NCBI GenBank assembly: GCA_030648295.1
Contig: JAUSID010000097.1
Span: 62,001 to 126,000, forward strand
Source of the DNA: Opitutaceae bacterium
GTDB taxonomy: Bacteria; Verrucomicrobiota; Verrucomicrobiia; Opitutales; Opitutaceae
Length of the DNA: 64,000 bases
Direction: 5' to 3'
Part shown: piece after piece, positions 9,275-18,524 of the stretch
Layout: each line of letters begins with the position of its first letter
Position numbering within the stretch: the first letter of the stretch is position 1
Notes under the pieces: model-generated
Database searches by the model: none
Told to the model about the DNA's origin: nothing
Seen by the model: the letters and a program-made list of their open reading frames with translations, nothing else
Program-made: the position numbers and the translations under genes

Positions 9275-10636
9275 ATGAAGATCTGCTGCATCGGCGCTGG
9301 TTATGTAGGCGGCCCCACGATGGCCATGATCGCCCTGAAGGCGCCGGGCATACAGGTGCGCGTCGTCGACATGAGTGCCGCACGCATCGCGGCGTGGAAT
9401 TCCGACACGCTTCCCATCTACGAGCCGGGGCTGGACGACGTCGTGCGGCAGACCCGGGGCCGTAATCTGCATTTCTCAACCGACATCAAGGGCGCGATCA
9501 AGGGTGCCGACATCATCTTCGTCGCCGTCAGCACGCCGACGAAGACATATGGGGTGGGGGCCGGCCGGGCGGCGGATCTGCGGTTCGTCGAATCGGTCGC
9601 CCGAACGATCGCGGAGCACGCCGTCGGTCCCAAAATCATCGTCGAGAAATCCACGATTCCGGTTAAGACCGCCGAGACGATCAAGGATATCCTACAGGCC
9701 AACTCAAAGAACCATCAGTTCGAGGTCCTCTCGAATCCGGAATTCCTGGCCGAGGGGACGGCGATCGCGGATTTGCTTTCCCCGGATCGCGTCCTGATTG
9801 GCGGCGAGCGCACGCCGACCGGGGAGGCGGCCATGGAGGTGCTCGCGGGCGTCTATGCGAACTGGGTGCCGCGCGAACGAATCATTACGACCAATCTCTG
9901 GTCTTCGGAGCTTTCGAAGCTCGTTGCGAACGCGTTCCTCGCCCAGCGAATTTCGTCCATCAACTCCGTTTCGGCGCTGTGCGAGGCCACGGGTGCCGAC
10001 GTCGACGAGGTGGCGAATGCGATCGGCAAGGATTCGCGAATCGGTCCGAAGTTCCTCAAAGCCTCCGTCGGCTTCGGCGGCTCCTGCTTCCAGAAGGACA
10101 TCCTCAACCTGGTGTATCTGTGCGAACACTTCGCACTGCCCGAGGTTGCTTCGTACTGGGAGAGCGTGGTGAAGATGAACGACTGGCAGAAGCGGCGCTT
10201 CGCCACGCGCATCGTGCGCTCGCTCTTCAACACCGTCGCCGACAAGCGCATCGCGGTGTTCGGCTTCGCGTTCAAAAAAGACACGAACGACACGCGCGAG
10301 TCGGCCGCAATTTCGGTTTGCCGCGACCTGCTCGCGGAAATGGCGACCGTCGTCGTGTACGATCCCAAGGTGCCCGCGGCCGAGATTAAGCGCGATGTGC
10401 TGGGCAGCGCGGGTGACGAGCCGCGGCTCATCGTGGCCCGCAGTGCCTACGCGGCGGCAAAGGGGGCGCACGCCATCGCGGTCGTGACCGAGTGGGACGA
10501 GTTCAAGGAACTCGACTACACGAAGATATTCGCCGGCATGAACCAGCCTGCGTTCATGTTCGACGGCCGGAACATCCTGGATCTGCCGAAGCTCAAGCAA
10601 ATCGGATTCCGGGTGTGCGGGGTCGGGAAATGCTAG
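9275..10636 (+). CDS. ugd: UDP-glucose 6-dehydrogenase, animal-type
   Basis: NAD-dependent four-electron oxidation of UDP-glucose to UDP-glucuronate, a cytoplasmic step feeding surface polysaccharide synthesis. The 453 residues include the Rossmann motif GAGYVGG (7-13), STPTKTYG near 86-93, [12 protein letters not shown] (152-163) and the catalytic cysteine in [10 protein letters not shown] (C271). The length and these exact motifs match animal UGDH much more closely than the shorter bacterial TuaD/Ugd type (comparison from memory). It stands alone between two operators and a convergent alr. It may supply UDP-GlcA to the polysaccharide locus at 20-57 kb (inference). Confidence 0.95.
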   Translation: MKICCIGAGYVGGPTMAMIALKAPGIQVRVVDMSAARIAAWNSDTLPIYEPGLDDVVRQTRGRNLHFSTDIKGAIKGADIIFVAVSTPTKTYGVGAGRAADLRFVESVARTIAEHAVGPKIIVEKSTIPVKTAETIKDILQANSKNHQFEVLSNPEFLAEGTAIADLLSPDRVLIGGERTPTGEAAMEVLAGVYANWVPRERIITTNLWSSELSKLVANAFLAQRISSINSVSALCEATGADVDEVANAIGKDSRIGPKFLKASVGFGGSCFQKDILNLVYLCEHFALPEVASYWESVVKMNDWQKRRFATRIVRSLFNTVADKRIAVFGFAFKKDTNDTRESAAISVCRDLLAEMATVVVYDPKVPAAEIKRDVLGSAGDEPRLIVARSAYAAAKGAHAIAVVTEWDEFKELDYTKIFAGMNQPAFMFDGRNILDLPKLKQIGFRVCGVGKC

Positions 10637-10735
10637 CCGCCCGTCGCGTCCTGGGCAGCCAAAAGTTTCAGCGTCGGCGCCGGTTTCAACGGCGGCTCAC
10701 GTGGCACCTCGACGGGCTGACCGAAGCCCGGGGGG

Positions 10736-11893
10736 TCAGACTCCGAGGATCGTCTTGTAGACGCGCGGCACGCGCTTCGTCACCGAGGTCAGGGTCTCCC
10801 ATGGGATCGTGTCCGCCGCGCGGCTGAATTCGGCCAGGGTGATTTCCTCCGTGCCCTGGCGTCCCACCAGCACGACTTCGTCGCCGCAGGTCACGCCCGG
10901 CGCATCGGTCACGTCGACCACGGTTTGATCCATCGTCACGCGGCCGAGCACCGGGCAGCGCCGGCCGCGAATGAGCACCTGGGCGCGGTTGCTCGCGGCG
11001 CGTGGCAACCCATCCGCGTATCCGGCGCAGAGGATCGCGACGACGGAGTCACGCGCGATCGCATGCGTGCGGCCGTAGCTGATGGTCGTGCCACGCGGCA
11101 GGTGCTTCACCAGCCCGACGCGAGTCCGGAAGCTGAATACAGGTTCCGTGCGCGCCTGGGCGAGGAGCGAGTTGGGGCGGGGCAGCACGCCAAATTGGAG
11201 CAGTCCGATGCGTACGGCATTGAACGGCGAGCCGGCCGACATGGATTCGATCCCGGCGCTGTTGTCCGCGTGAATGAACAGCTCGCCCAGCTTCAGCCCG
11301 GGGCAGCGATCGAGGACGGCCAGAAACCGCCGCCGTTGTTCGTCGGTGAATTCGGGGTCGTCATCGGGGCTGGCGAAATGCGTGTAGATGCCCGCGAGCC
11401 GCAGGTGCCGGCACGCGCCCAGCCGCGCAAACAGCGCCGCAGCCTCGTCATGCCAGACGCCCGCGCGGCCCATGCCCGTATCGATTTTGAGGTGTACCGG
11501 AATCGTGCGGCCGGCCGCACGGCCAACGGCCTCGAACCGGCACGCTTCATCGGCCCCGGAAATAGTTGGCGCGACATCGACCTCTGCAATGGCGGCATCC
11601 TCATCGGGCAGCAGCGGACTCAGGACGAGAATCGGCCAGCCGGGGCCGAGTTCACGCAGCGCCGCGGCTTCCGCGATGTTCGCGACGGCGAACAAATCCG
11701 CGCCGGCATGCATCAGCCGCGCCGCCGCGTGATGCAGACCGTGCCCATAGGCGTCGGCCTTGACGACCGCGACGTAGCGCATGTGGGCCGGCAGCGATGC
11801 GCGGATGGACCGGAGATTGCGTTCCAATGCGGCCAGATCGATCTCCGCCCAGCAACGGAGCGAACGCGATGAGGAGGACGGCGGCGGCATCAT
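10736..11893 (-). CDS. alr: Alanine racemase
   Basis: PLP-dependent interconversion of L- and D-alanine, providing D-Ala for peptidoglycan. The 385-residue fold-type III protein shows the PLP lysine in VVKADAYGHG (K45). It also has IHADNSAG in the barrel and the SYGRTHA segment carrying the second catalytic tyrosine around residue 275. The first 12 residues are serine/proline-rich and may not belong to the enzyme core; a slightly later start is possible. It is convergent with ugd. The 84 bp up to the upstream tsaB stop hold no recognisable gene, and no tsaE lies between them. Confidence 0.95.
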   Translation of the reverse strand: MMPPPSSSSRSLRCWAEIDLAALERNLRSIRASLPAHMRYVAVVKADAYGHGLHHAAARLMHAGADLFAVANIAEAAALRELGPGWPILVLSPLLPDEDAAIAEVDVAPTISGADEACRFEAVGRAAGRTIPVHLKIDTGMGRAGVWHDEAAALFARLGACRHLRLAGIYTHFASPDDDPEFTDEQRRRFLAVLDRCPGLKLGELFIHADNSAGIESMSAGSPFNAVRIGLLQFGVLPRPNSLLAQARTEPVFSFRTRVGLVKHLPRGTTISYGRTHAIARDSVVAILCAGYADGLPRAASNRAQVLIRGRRCPVLGRVTMDQTVVDVTDAPGVTCGDEVVLVGRQGTEEITLAEFSRAADTIPWETLTSVTKRVPRVYKTILGV

Positions 11894-11977
11894 CGCGTTC
11901 AGCTATGGGCCGCGCCACGCGCTCGCGCAAGGCTGGCAGCCCGATCCCCTTTGCGCCTGCCGAAATGAACACGTGTC

Positions 11978-12643
11978 CTAAATTCGTTCGCCGGGCGCGC
12001 GATGAATTTGCGGCGTCCAGGCGACGTAGTTCGGCTCCTCGTGCAGGAACGCGTCCGGGTTGTCCGTGGGCTGAAACTGATCCGCGTCGACCGTGCGCGG
12101 CAGCAACTCAGCGACGAAGTAGGGCACACGCGTGACGTTTGCGGGCAGAGCAGACCAGTGGCGAAAATTTTCCGGCATCACCAGTTCACCGGAGAGCTCA
12201 CTGGCAGGCACGCGGCGCAACCCGCGCCCGATTTGATAGTGATGCCACGTATCACGACGCGCATCCGCAATCACGGACGTATCGGACCGCCCGAGCGTGT
12301 GCGCGACGAGTGCGAGGCTGCAGTAGGCGAACACGGGACGCGGCCGGAGTACGTTCCAGGTACGGATCGCCATCGCGACTGTTCGGATCCCGAGCACCGA
12401 ACCGGGTCCGTCGCAAAAAACAAAGGCGTTCGCATCGCCCGGGTTCCGACCGAGCCGGCTCAGGCCCGCGAAGACCGCGGTCGTCGCCTCGTCGGCGGAT
12501 TGCTCCCATCGTGCCGACATCCGTGGTGTTGGCGTCGCCGTGGCGGTCTCGAATTCAAGCCAGCCTATCTGGACTTGCGACGAGGCGGCATCCAGGACCA
12601 GCACCGGCGAATGAGCGATCAGAATCTCCCGCAGCGTCGGCAT
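11978..12643 (-). CDS. tsaB: tRNA threonylcarbamoyladenosine biosynthesis protein TsaB
   Basis: Non-catalytic ASKHA-fold partner of TsaD in making t6A at position 37 of ANN-decoding tRNAs. The chosen ATG at 12643 gives 221 residues beginning MPTLREIL; an ATG at 12697 would add 18 low-complexity residues. Visible features are the N-terminal VLVLDAASS strand-loop and the TsaB signature GPGSVLGIRT, corresponding to GPGSFTGLR in E. coli. The C-terminal half is divergent, as is common in this family. It is divergent from tig across about 120 bp, and alr follows downstream on the same strand. Confidence 0.82.
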   Translation of the reverse strand: MPTLREILIAHSPVLVLDAASSQVQIGWLEFETATATPTPRMSARWEQSADEATTAVFAGLSRLGRNPGDANAFVFCDGPGSVLGIRTVAMAIRTWNVLRPRPVFAYCSLALVAHTLGRSDTSVIADARRDTWHHYQIGRGLRRVPASELSGELVMPENFRHWSALPANVTRVPYFVAELLPRTVDADQFQPTDNPDAFLHEEPNYVAWTPQIHRAPGERI

Positions 12644-12764
12644 GTTGCGCCACCAAACGCCGGGCGCCGCACGCGCGCAAGCGCGCATAATCCGCATTGA
12701 CCGGCCAACTTCAGGGCGTAGCGTGACCGATTCTTTTTAACCGCAACCCGTCCGAACCTTTGCC

Positions 12765-14087
12765 GTGAACGTCCAATTGAACAACGTGTCCGCCACGCGG
12801 AAGAATCTCGTCGTGACGCTCGACCCAACCGAGGTCGATGCCGAGCATCAGGCCGTGGTCGGCGAAATCGCGAAATACGCGCAGCTGCCGGGTTTTCGTC
12901 CGGGCAAGGCGCCGGTCAACATGGTCGCCAAGCGCTACGGCAAGGAGATCAGCGACGAGTTCAAGCAGAAGGTCGTGGCGAAGGCGTATCGCGCGGCGCT
13001 GGAGAAAGAGAAGCTCGACGTGCTCAACATCGTCAATGTCCAGGAGGGCAAGATCGAGAAGGGTACGCCCGCCGAGGTGACAATCACGCTCGACGTGCGG
13101 CCGGACTTCACGGTGCCGGAGTATGTCGGGTTGCGCACGGAAATCGCGCCGACCGACCCGACCGATGCGGAAGTTGAAAGCGTGATCCAAGGCCTGCGTA
13201 CGGAGCGGGCCGATTTCAAGCCGGCGGATCGCCCGGCGCAGAAGGGCGACTACGTGAAGCTTTCCTACGAGGGCACGATCGACGGCAAGCCGATCGCCGA
13301 CCTGGCGCCGGACAAACAGTTGTATGGCAAGGTGCCGCAGACGTGGGAGGAAGTGGAAGGCATGCAGGAAGGGGTGATTCCCGGGCTCGGCAAGCAGCTT
13401 GCCGGCCTGAAGACGGGCGAGAAAAAGGACATCACGATCACGTTTCCGGCGGATTTCGCCGCCGTGCCGGCGCTCGCCGGCAAAACGGCGACGTATGCCG
13501 TCGAAGTTCAGGAAATCCGCGAACGCGTTCTGCCCGCGCTTGATGCCGAATTCTTCAAGTCGCAGCAGGTTGAGGATCTCGCCGGACTCCAGGCCCAGGT
13601 GCGCAACAACCTGAAAATGCAGAAGGAATATCAGAACCGCACCGCGCAGCGCCGTCAGGTGACCGAGCAGCTGGCCGCGAAGGTGGATTTTCCGGTGCCG
13701 GATTCGCTGGTCGAGGCGGAAACACAGGGTGTTTTGCGCAATTTCATCGAGGAGAACATGCGCCGTGGGGTGCCGGCCGAGCAGTTCGAGAAGGACAAGA
13801 AGGAACTCTTCGACGGCGCGCGGAAGGCCGCGGTCAACCGGGTGAAGCTCCAGCTCGTGCTCGCGAAAATTGCCGAGCAGGAAAAAATTTCCGTCACCGA
13901 CGAGGACATCAACAACTACCTTTATCGCGAGGCGATGCGTTCGGGCCAGAAGCCCGACAAACTCGCGAAGACACTCGGGAGCGATCGCGATCGGCTGCGC
14001 TCGGTGCAGCAGTCGATCATTTTCGACAAGGCGGTTGATTTCCTCGTCTCGAAGGCTAACGTCAGCACAGTCCAGCCGAAGGCCTGA
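12765..14087 (+). CDS. tig: Trigger factor
   Basis: Ribosome-associated chaperone and peptidyl-prolyl isomerase that receives nascent chains at the exit tunnel. The 440-residue protein has the N-terminal ribosome-binding domain (1 to about 110) with the loop GFRPGKAP, equivalent to the GFRxGKxP signature. A central FKBP-type PPIase domain runs from about 155 to 245, with [10 protein letters not shown]. The C-terminal helical chaperone arms follow. The start is GTG at 12765. It is followed by clpP (23-nt gap) and clpX, the classic tig-clpP-clpX order. Confidence 0.97.
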   Translation: MNVQLNNVSATRKNLVVTLDPTEVDAEHQAVVGEIAKYAQLPGFRPGKAPVNMVAKRYGKEISDEFKQKVVAKAYRAALEKEKLDVLNIVNVQEGKIEKGTPAEVTITLDVRPDFTVPEYVGLRTEIAPTDPTDAEVESVIQGLRTERADFKPADRPAQKGDYVKLSYEGTIDGKPIADLAPDKQLYGKVPQTWEEVEGMQEGVIPGLGKQLAGLKTGEKKDITITFPADFAAVPALAGKTATYAVEVQEIRERVLPALDAEFFKSQQVEDLAGLQAQVRNNLKMQKEYQNRTAQRRQVTEQLAAKVDFPVPDSLVEAETQGVLRNFIEENMRRGVPAEQFEKDKKELFDGARKAAVNRVKLQLVLAKIAEQEKISVTDEDINNYLYREAMRSGQKPDKLAKTLGSDRDRLRSVQQSIIFDKAVDFLVSKANVSTVQPKA

Positions 14088-14110
14088 ACGGTCCCACCCA
14101 ACCACACCTC

Positions 14111-14734
14111 GTGAGCAGCTACTACGTTCCCATTGTCCTCGAGAATACCGGCCGCGGCGAGCGGTCGATGGACATCTATTCCCGGCTGCTGAAAGACCGG
14201 ATCGTTTTCATCGGCACGCCGATCGACGATGGCGTCGCGAACGTGGTGATCGCGCAGATGCTGTTTCTCCAGATGGAGGACGCGAAGAAGGACATACATC
14301 TGTACATCAACTCGCCGGGCGGCATTGTCACCGGTGGCATGGCCATCTATGACACGATGAATTTCCTGCAATGCGACATCGTGACGTATTGCATTGGCAT
14401 GGCTGCGAGCATGAGCACGGTGCTGCTGGCGGCGGGCACGAAGGGGAAGCGGTTCGCCCTCCCGAACAGCCGGGTGATGATTCACCAGCCGAGCGGCGGG
14501 GCGGGCGGCCAGGCGACCGACATCGCCATTGCGGCGCGCGAAATCCTGCGCTGGCGGAAGACGCTCAACGAGGCGCTGGCGCGCCATACCGGCAAGGATG
14601 CCGATCAGATCGAGCGGGATTCGGACCGCGATTATTACCTGAGCGCCCCGGAGGCGAAGGAGTACGGGATCGTCGACCACGTGGTCGCGTCGACCCGAGA
14701 GGCGCAGGCGGCCGTCGTGCAGACTGCGGCCTGA
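14111..14734 (+). CDS. clpP: ATP-dependent Clp protease proteolytic subunit
   Basis: Serine peptidase subunit that forms the double-heptamer chamber fed by ClpX or ClpA. The 207 residues show the catalytic serine in GMAASMST (S100), histidine in MIHQPSGG (H125) and aspartate within [10 protein letters not shown] (about D174). NSPGG (68-72) forms the oxyanion region. The start is GTG at 14111. Little propeptide is evident compared with E. coli. The gene is followed by 235 bp without a recognisable gene before clpX, so clpX may also have its own promoter there. Confidence 0.97.
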   Translation: MSSYYVPIVLENTGRGERSMDIYSRLLKDRIVFIGTPIDDGVANVVIAQMLFLQMEDAKKDIHLYINSPGGIVTGGMAIYDTMNFLQCDIVTYCIGMAASMSTVLLAAGTKGKRFALPNSRVMIHQPSGGAGGQATDIAIAAREILRWRKTLNEALARHTGKDADQIERDSDRDYYLSAPEAKEYGIVDHVVASTREAQAAVVQTAA

Positions 14735-14969
14735 GGTAAGCGGTCGCGATTGGCGGCGAAAATGCCGCGCGAAGGAAGGAGGTGGCGGCTGCGAGCTTTT
14801 TCGCTGATTGCGAGTCCACCGGGCGCATCACTTCGCTCATTTCGCGGTCCAACGGACTGCCCCGGGCGGAATTTTTCGCTGCGCGCGGACTGCCAACCGC
14901 AAACAAACTCGCCGGCTTTAGGAATCACTCCCGACTCGACACCCACAGCCCACGGTCCACCTTATCGCC

Positions 14970-16262
14970 ATGGCAAAATCCGCGCGCATGACCCTTTGCT
15001 CCTTCTGCGGCAAATCGCAGGCGGAGGTGAAGAAGATCATCGCGGGACCGGGAGTGTACATTTGCGACTCCTGCGTGAACGTCTGCAAGACGATCATCGA
15101 TCGCGAAGTGAAGGCGCCGGCGGTGGACGCGAAACCGGCATTCCGGCTGGTGAAGCCGTCGGAGATCAAGAAGGCGCTTGATGATTATGTCATCGGCCAG
15201 GACCACGCGAAGAAGGTCCTCTCGGTCGCGGTCTACAATCACTACAAGCGGCTGATATTCGATTCCGGCCAGACGAAGGATTCCGCCGCGGTTTCACCCG
15301 AGTTCAGCGACGTCGAGGTGGAGAAGAGCAACATCCTGCTCGCCGGGCCCACTGGTTCGGGGAAGACCCTGCTGGCGCGGACGCTGGCGAAGATCCTCGA
15401 CGTGCCGTTTGCGATTTCCGACGCGACGACGCTGACCGAGGCCGGTTATGTCGGCGAGGACGTCGAAAACGTCGTGCTGCGGCTGCTCCAGGCGGCGAAT
15501 TACGACGTCAAGAAGGCCGAGTGCGGAATCATCTACATCGACGAGATCGACAAGATCGGCCGCAAGACGGAGAACGTCTCCATCACGCGCGATGTGTCCG
15601 GCGAGGGCGTGCAGCAGGCATTGCTGAAGATTCTCGAAGGTACGGTGTGCAACGTCCCGCCCCAAGGCGGCCGGAAGCATCCGAATCAGGAATACATCCA
15701 GATCAACACGTCGAACATCCTGTTCGTTTGCGGCGGAGCGTTCGTCGGCCTTGATGCCATTGTGCAACGCCGGCTCGGCCAGCGGAGCATGGGGTTTTCA
15801 TCCATCCGGGCGCAGCAGGAGCAGGCGCTCAAGCCCGAGGCGATGATGAAGGCCCTCGCCCCCGAGGATCTGATTCGATTCGGCATGATTCCGGAGTTCA
15901 TCGGCCGGCTGCCGATCGTGTCGGTGCTCGATCAGCTCCAGGCCGAGGATCTCGAAAAGATTTTGCTGCGGACGAAGAACGCGATGGTGAAGCAGTACTC
16001 GAAGCTGTTCGCCATGGACGGCGTTCGCTTGAAGCTCACGTCCGATGCGGTGAAGGCGATCGCTGTGCGCGCGATCGAGCTGAAGACCGGCGCACGCGCG
16101 CTGCGCTCGATCATGGAGAGCCTGATGCTCGAAGTGATGTACGAGCTGCCGCAGCGTGACGACGTCGCCGAGGTCATCATCGACTCCGCGGTCGTGGCCG
16201 GCCGGCGCAAGCCGACGCTCCGTCGCATCGCCAAAGCCGAACCGAAGCAGGACGCGGCCTGA
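14970..16262 (+). CDS. clpX: ATP-dependent Clp protease ATP-binding subunit ClpX
   Basis: AAA+ unfoldase that recognises and threads substrates into ClpP. The 430-residue protein has the N-terminal zinc-binding domain with cysteines 10, 13, 32 and 35 (CSFC and CDSC). Then come Walker A GPTGSGKT (126-133), Walker B IIYIDEID, the pore-loop region GYVGED, and sensor 2 in the GARALRS segment. ATG 14970 is used; an internal ATG at 14988 would also keep the zinc domain. The stop is followed within 2 nt by a hairpin and then by inverted repeat arrays separating it from the convergent M42 peptidase. Confidence 0.97.
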   Translation: MAKSARMTLCSFCGKSQAEVKKIIAGPGVYICDSCVNVCKTIIDREVKAPAVDAKPAFRLVKPSEIKKALDDYVIGQDHAKKVLSVAVYNHYKRLIFDSGQTKDSAAVSPEFSDVEVEKSNILLAGPTGSGKTLLARTLAKILDVPFAISDATTLTEAGYVGEDVENVVLRLLQAANYDVKKAECGIIYIDEIDKIGRKTENVSITRDVSGEGVQQALLKILEGTVCNVPPQGGRKHPNQEYIQINTSNILFVCGGAFVGLDAIVQRRLGQRSMGFSSIRAQQEQALKPEAMMKALAPEDLIRFGMIPEFIGRLPIVSVLDQLQAEDLEKILLRTKNAMVKQYSKLFAMDGVRLKLTSDAVKAIAVRAIELKTGARALRSIMESLMLEVMYELPQRDDVAEVIIDSAVVAGRRKPTLRRIAKAEPKQDAA

Positions 16263-16264
16263 CG

Positions 16265-16283
16265 CGGCTGACTTCGTCAGCCG
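16265..16283 (+). terminator. Hairpin just after clpX
   Basis: CGGCTGAC (16265-16272), loop TTC, GTCAGCCG (16276-16283): a perfect 8-bp stem beginning 2 nt after the clpX stop. There is no proper T tract (GGTTGTGGGTTCT follows), so factor-independent termination is uncertain. Confidence 0.45.
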
Positions 16284-16290
16284 GTTGTGG

Positions 16291-16394
16291 GTTCTGAGTT
16301 TTGGGTTTTGGGTTGGGAGTGCATTTGCGTTGCGTGCTCCCTCGTGAAGACGCGGACTTGGGAACTCAAAACTCAAAACTCAGAACCCAGAACC
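16291..16394. repeat. Inverted pair of heptamer arrays between convergent genes
   Basis: The left arm (16291-16318) holds four 7-bp units of the type gttttgg. The right arm (16363-16394) holds units aactcaa, aactcag and aacccag, roughly the reverse complement. Together they can fold into an imperfect stem of about 28 bp with a 44-nt loop. They sit between clpX and the M42 aminopeptidase, which converge here, so a bidirectional transcription boundary is plausible. Confidence 0.75.
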
Positions 16395-16404
16395 GAATCC
16401 GACC

Positions 16405-16445
16405 GCGCATTGGTAACGCGCGGGCGCCGCGCGTTACCAATGCGC
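16405..16445. terminator. Perfect 19-bp-stem hairpin over the M42 peptidase stop
   Basis: A perfect inverted repeat runs from 16405 to 16445 (stem start GCGCATTGGTAACGCG, loop 3 nt). It contains the TAA stop of the M42 aminopeptidase at 16434-16436, so the last three codons and the stop are part of the right arm. It is probably the terminator for the leftward gene, although no T tract follows. Confidence 0.55.
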
Positions 16446-17498
16446 GTAGTCGCCCTTCTCGAGGCCCTTCGCGAACTCGACCAGCAATTGCACGCAACGC
16501 TCGATGTCCTCGAGATCGACGACCTCGCTCGGCGTGTGCATGTAGCGTAGCGGAACGCTGATCAGGCCGGTGGCAATGCCACTCCGCCCAACCTGAATCG
16601 CGCGCGCGTCGGTTCCGGTCGGCCGCGGATCCGCTTCGAGCTGGTAGGGAATCTTCAGCTTCTTGGCCGCCGTTAACAGCCGATCATAAATCTTCGGGTT
16701 GATGTTCGCGCCGCGGCAGATGATCGGACCGCCGCCGAGCTTTGTCTCGCCGTATTTGCGGTTATCGCAATCCGGATGATCGGTCGCGTGGCCGACGTCG
16801 ACGGCGATGGCGATGTGCGGATCGACCAGATACGCGGAGGTGGTCGCACCGCGGACGCCAATCTCCTCCTGTGAAGTCGCCACGCTGACGACCCGTGCCG
16901 CCGGCCGCTTTTTTTCGCGGGCGAGGCGGATCAGGGTTTCACCGACGATGTAGGCGCCGGCCTTGTTGTCGAAAGCGCGCGCCGCGCCGATGCTGCCGTT
17001 GAACAACTCCAGTTCGTGATCGTAGGTGGCGACATCGCCGATGCTGATGCGTTCGAGCGCGTCGTCCTTCGACTTCGCGCCGATGTCGATCCAGATTTCG
17101 TGTTTCTTTGGGACCTTTTTGCGGTCGTCGTCATCCATCAGATGGATCGCGCGTTTGCCGGTGACGCCCTTCACGACGCCGTTCGTGGTCTGGATGATAA
17201 CCCGCCGGCCCGAGATCACGCTGAGGTCGTGGCCGCCAATCGTGTCGAAATAAAGGAAGCCGTCCTTGTTGATGAACGTGATGATGAGCCCGAGTTCATC
17301 CATGTGGCCGGCGAGCATGAGGACCGGATCACCCTTTGGATTTAACGTCGCGATGCGGTTGCCGAGCGCGTCGTTGGCATAGGTGTCCGCGACGGGTTTG
17401 ACGTGCCGGTCGAAGACGGCCTGGGCTTCGGTTTCATAACCCGAGGGCGAACGGGCGTGAAGCAACTCGGCGAGGAACGGAGGTACGTTGTAGGACAT
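16434..17498 (-). CDS. M42 family metallopeptidase (glutamyl/deblocking aminopeptidase-like)
   Basis: Cytoplasmic dinuclear-metal aminopeptidase of the PepA/FrvX/TET family, which trims N-terminal residues from peptides. The start ATG at 17498 gives 354 residues (typical 340-360) beginning MSYNVPPFL. Metal-binding and catalytic motifs are GHMDELG (64-70), FDNKAGAY near the middle, the SQEEIGVRGA glutamate pair and VDVGHATDHPD. The upstream in-frame extension is hydrophobic but low-complexity and is not favoured. It converges on clpX through repeat arrays and diverges from hisA. Members of this family were once misnamed endoglucanase; there is no evidence of glycosidase activity. Confidence 0.92.
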   Translation of the reverse strand: MSYNVPPFLAELLHARSPSGYETEAQAVFDRHVKPVADTYANDALGNRIATLNPKGDPVLMLAGHMDELGLIITFINKDGFLYFDTIGGHDLSVISGRRVIIQTTNGVVKGVTGKRAIHLMDDDDRKKVPKKHEIWIDIGAKSKDDALERISIGDVATYDHELELFNGSIGAARAFDNKAGAYIVGETLIRLAREKKRPAARVVSVATSQEEIGVRGATTSAYLVDPHIAIAVDVGHATDHPDCDNRKYGETKLGGGPIICRGANINPKIYDRLLTAAKKLKIPYQLEADPRPTGTDARAIQVGRSGIATGLISVPLRYMHTPSEVVDLEDIERCVQLLVEFAKGLEKGDYAHW

Positions 17499-17649
17499 GA
17501 CGGCAAAGAGGAAGGAAATGAAAGGGAGGAGGGAATGAGGGAGAAGGGCAAGCGACGTTCGAGTTCGCATAGCTGAGGGCAGTTGGTTGCAGAAGGTGTG
17601 CGATGGCTTGACCCCCGGTCCCTCGCTCGCTCATCCCTCAATCTCTTCC

Positions 17650-18402
17650 ATGACCATTTATCCTGCCATCGACATCAAGGGCGGCCGTTGCGTGCGGCTC
17701 CTGCAAGGGCGCGCCGATCAGGAGACGATTTACGCGGACAATCCAGCCGACGTGGCGTCGGAGTTTCGCGCCGCCGGCAGTGGTTGGGTACACGTCGTCG
17801 ATCTCGATGGCGCGTTTGCGGGTGAACCGAAAAATCTCGACGCGGTGCAGGCGATCGCGGCGATCGGGATGAAGGTTCAACTCGGCGGTGGGTTGCGCAC
17901 GCGCGCGGCCGTCGAGCGGGCCCTTGGCTTTGGCGTGGCGCGCGTGGTGATTGGCACGCGCGCGGCCGAGAGCGAGTCGTTCGTCGGCGAACTCGTCCAG
18001 GCGTTCGGCGAAAAAGTCGCGGTGGGCATCGATGCGAAGAACGGCCAGGTTGCGGTAAAGGGCTGGGTTGCCACGGCTGCGATGACTGCGATCGCGCTGG
18101 CGAAACGCATGGATCAACTCGGTGTGAGGACCCTCATCCACACGGACATCGGCACCGACGGGATGCTGACCGGACCGAATTTCGCCGCGCAGGAGGCCAT
18201 GCTTGGCGCAGGTTCATTTCGCGTGATTGCGAGCGGCGGTGTCAGCCGGCGCGAGGATGTGGTCCGACTTGCAGAGCTCGCGCGTCGTTACGCCAACTTG
18301 GACGGGGTGATCGTCGGCAAGGCGCTTTACGAGAAGCGCGTCGATCTGCCGGATTTGCTCGCGCTGGGAAGGGACCAAGGGACTAAAAGACTAAAAGACT
18401 AA
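17650..18402 (+). CDS. hisA: ProFAR isomerase (phosphoribosylformimino-AICAR ribotide isomerase)
   Basis: Amadori isomerase of histidine biosynthesis acting on ProFAR. The start ATG at 17650 gives 250 residues and the canonical N-terminus MTIYPAIDIKGG with catalytic Asp8; the second catalytic aspartate is in HTDIGTDG (about residue 160). Two half-barrel phosphate loops are seen at GGLRT and ASGGVS. No other his genes adjoin. The last residues, about DQGTKRLKD, together with the TAA stop are encoded inside an octamer tandem repeat (18369-18423), so the tail is probably not part of the native fold. Confidence 0.96.
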   Translation: MTIYPAIDIKGGRCVRLLQGRADQETIYADNPADVASEFRAAGSGWVHVVDLDGAFAGEPKNLDAVQAIAAIGMKVQLGGGLRTRAAVERALGFGVARVVIGTRAAESESFVGELVQAFGEKVAVGIDAKNGQVAVKGWVATAAMTAIALAKRMDQLGVRTLIHTDIGTDGMLTGPNFAAQEAMLGAGSFRVIASGGVSRREDVVRLAELARRYANLDGVIVGKALYEKRVDLPDLLALGRDQGTKRLKD

Positions 18403-18523
18403 AGGACTAAGGGACTTAGGGACGAAGGCATCAATATCCCGCGCGCGTACCGTGGTCTGTGGTCTCGTGGTCTGTGGTCCTTTAGTCCTTTAGTCCCTTA
18501 GTCTTTTAGTCCCTTGGTCCTTT
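18369..18523. repeat. Inverted pair of octamer arrays (AAGGGACT family)
   Basis: The left arm (18369-18423) has about six 8-bp units such as aagggact, aaaagact and aaaggact. The right arm (18476-18523) has the reverse-complement units (tccctTag, tcctTtag and similar), closely complementary over about 48 nt. The 52-nt centre includes four copies of a gtggtct unit (18452-18478). The left arm overlaps the hisA 3' end, and the right arm stops 1 nt before the flavin reductase stop. The pair separates two convergent genes and could act as a bidirectional terminator. Confidence 0.85.
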
Positions 18524-18524
18524 C

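Noticed and set aside
10714-10730. Terminator between ugd and alr
   Set aside because: CGGGCT/AGCCCG gives only a 6-bp stem and no T tract on either strand; too weak to call.
11894-11977. Small gene (for example tsaE) between tsaB and alr
   Set aside because: Only 84 bp remain and no conserved ATP-binding sequence is present.
14735-14969. Gene between clpP and clpX
   Set aside because: Short open frames in this 235-bp gap overlap on all strands and have no family features; it is treated as non-coding.
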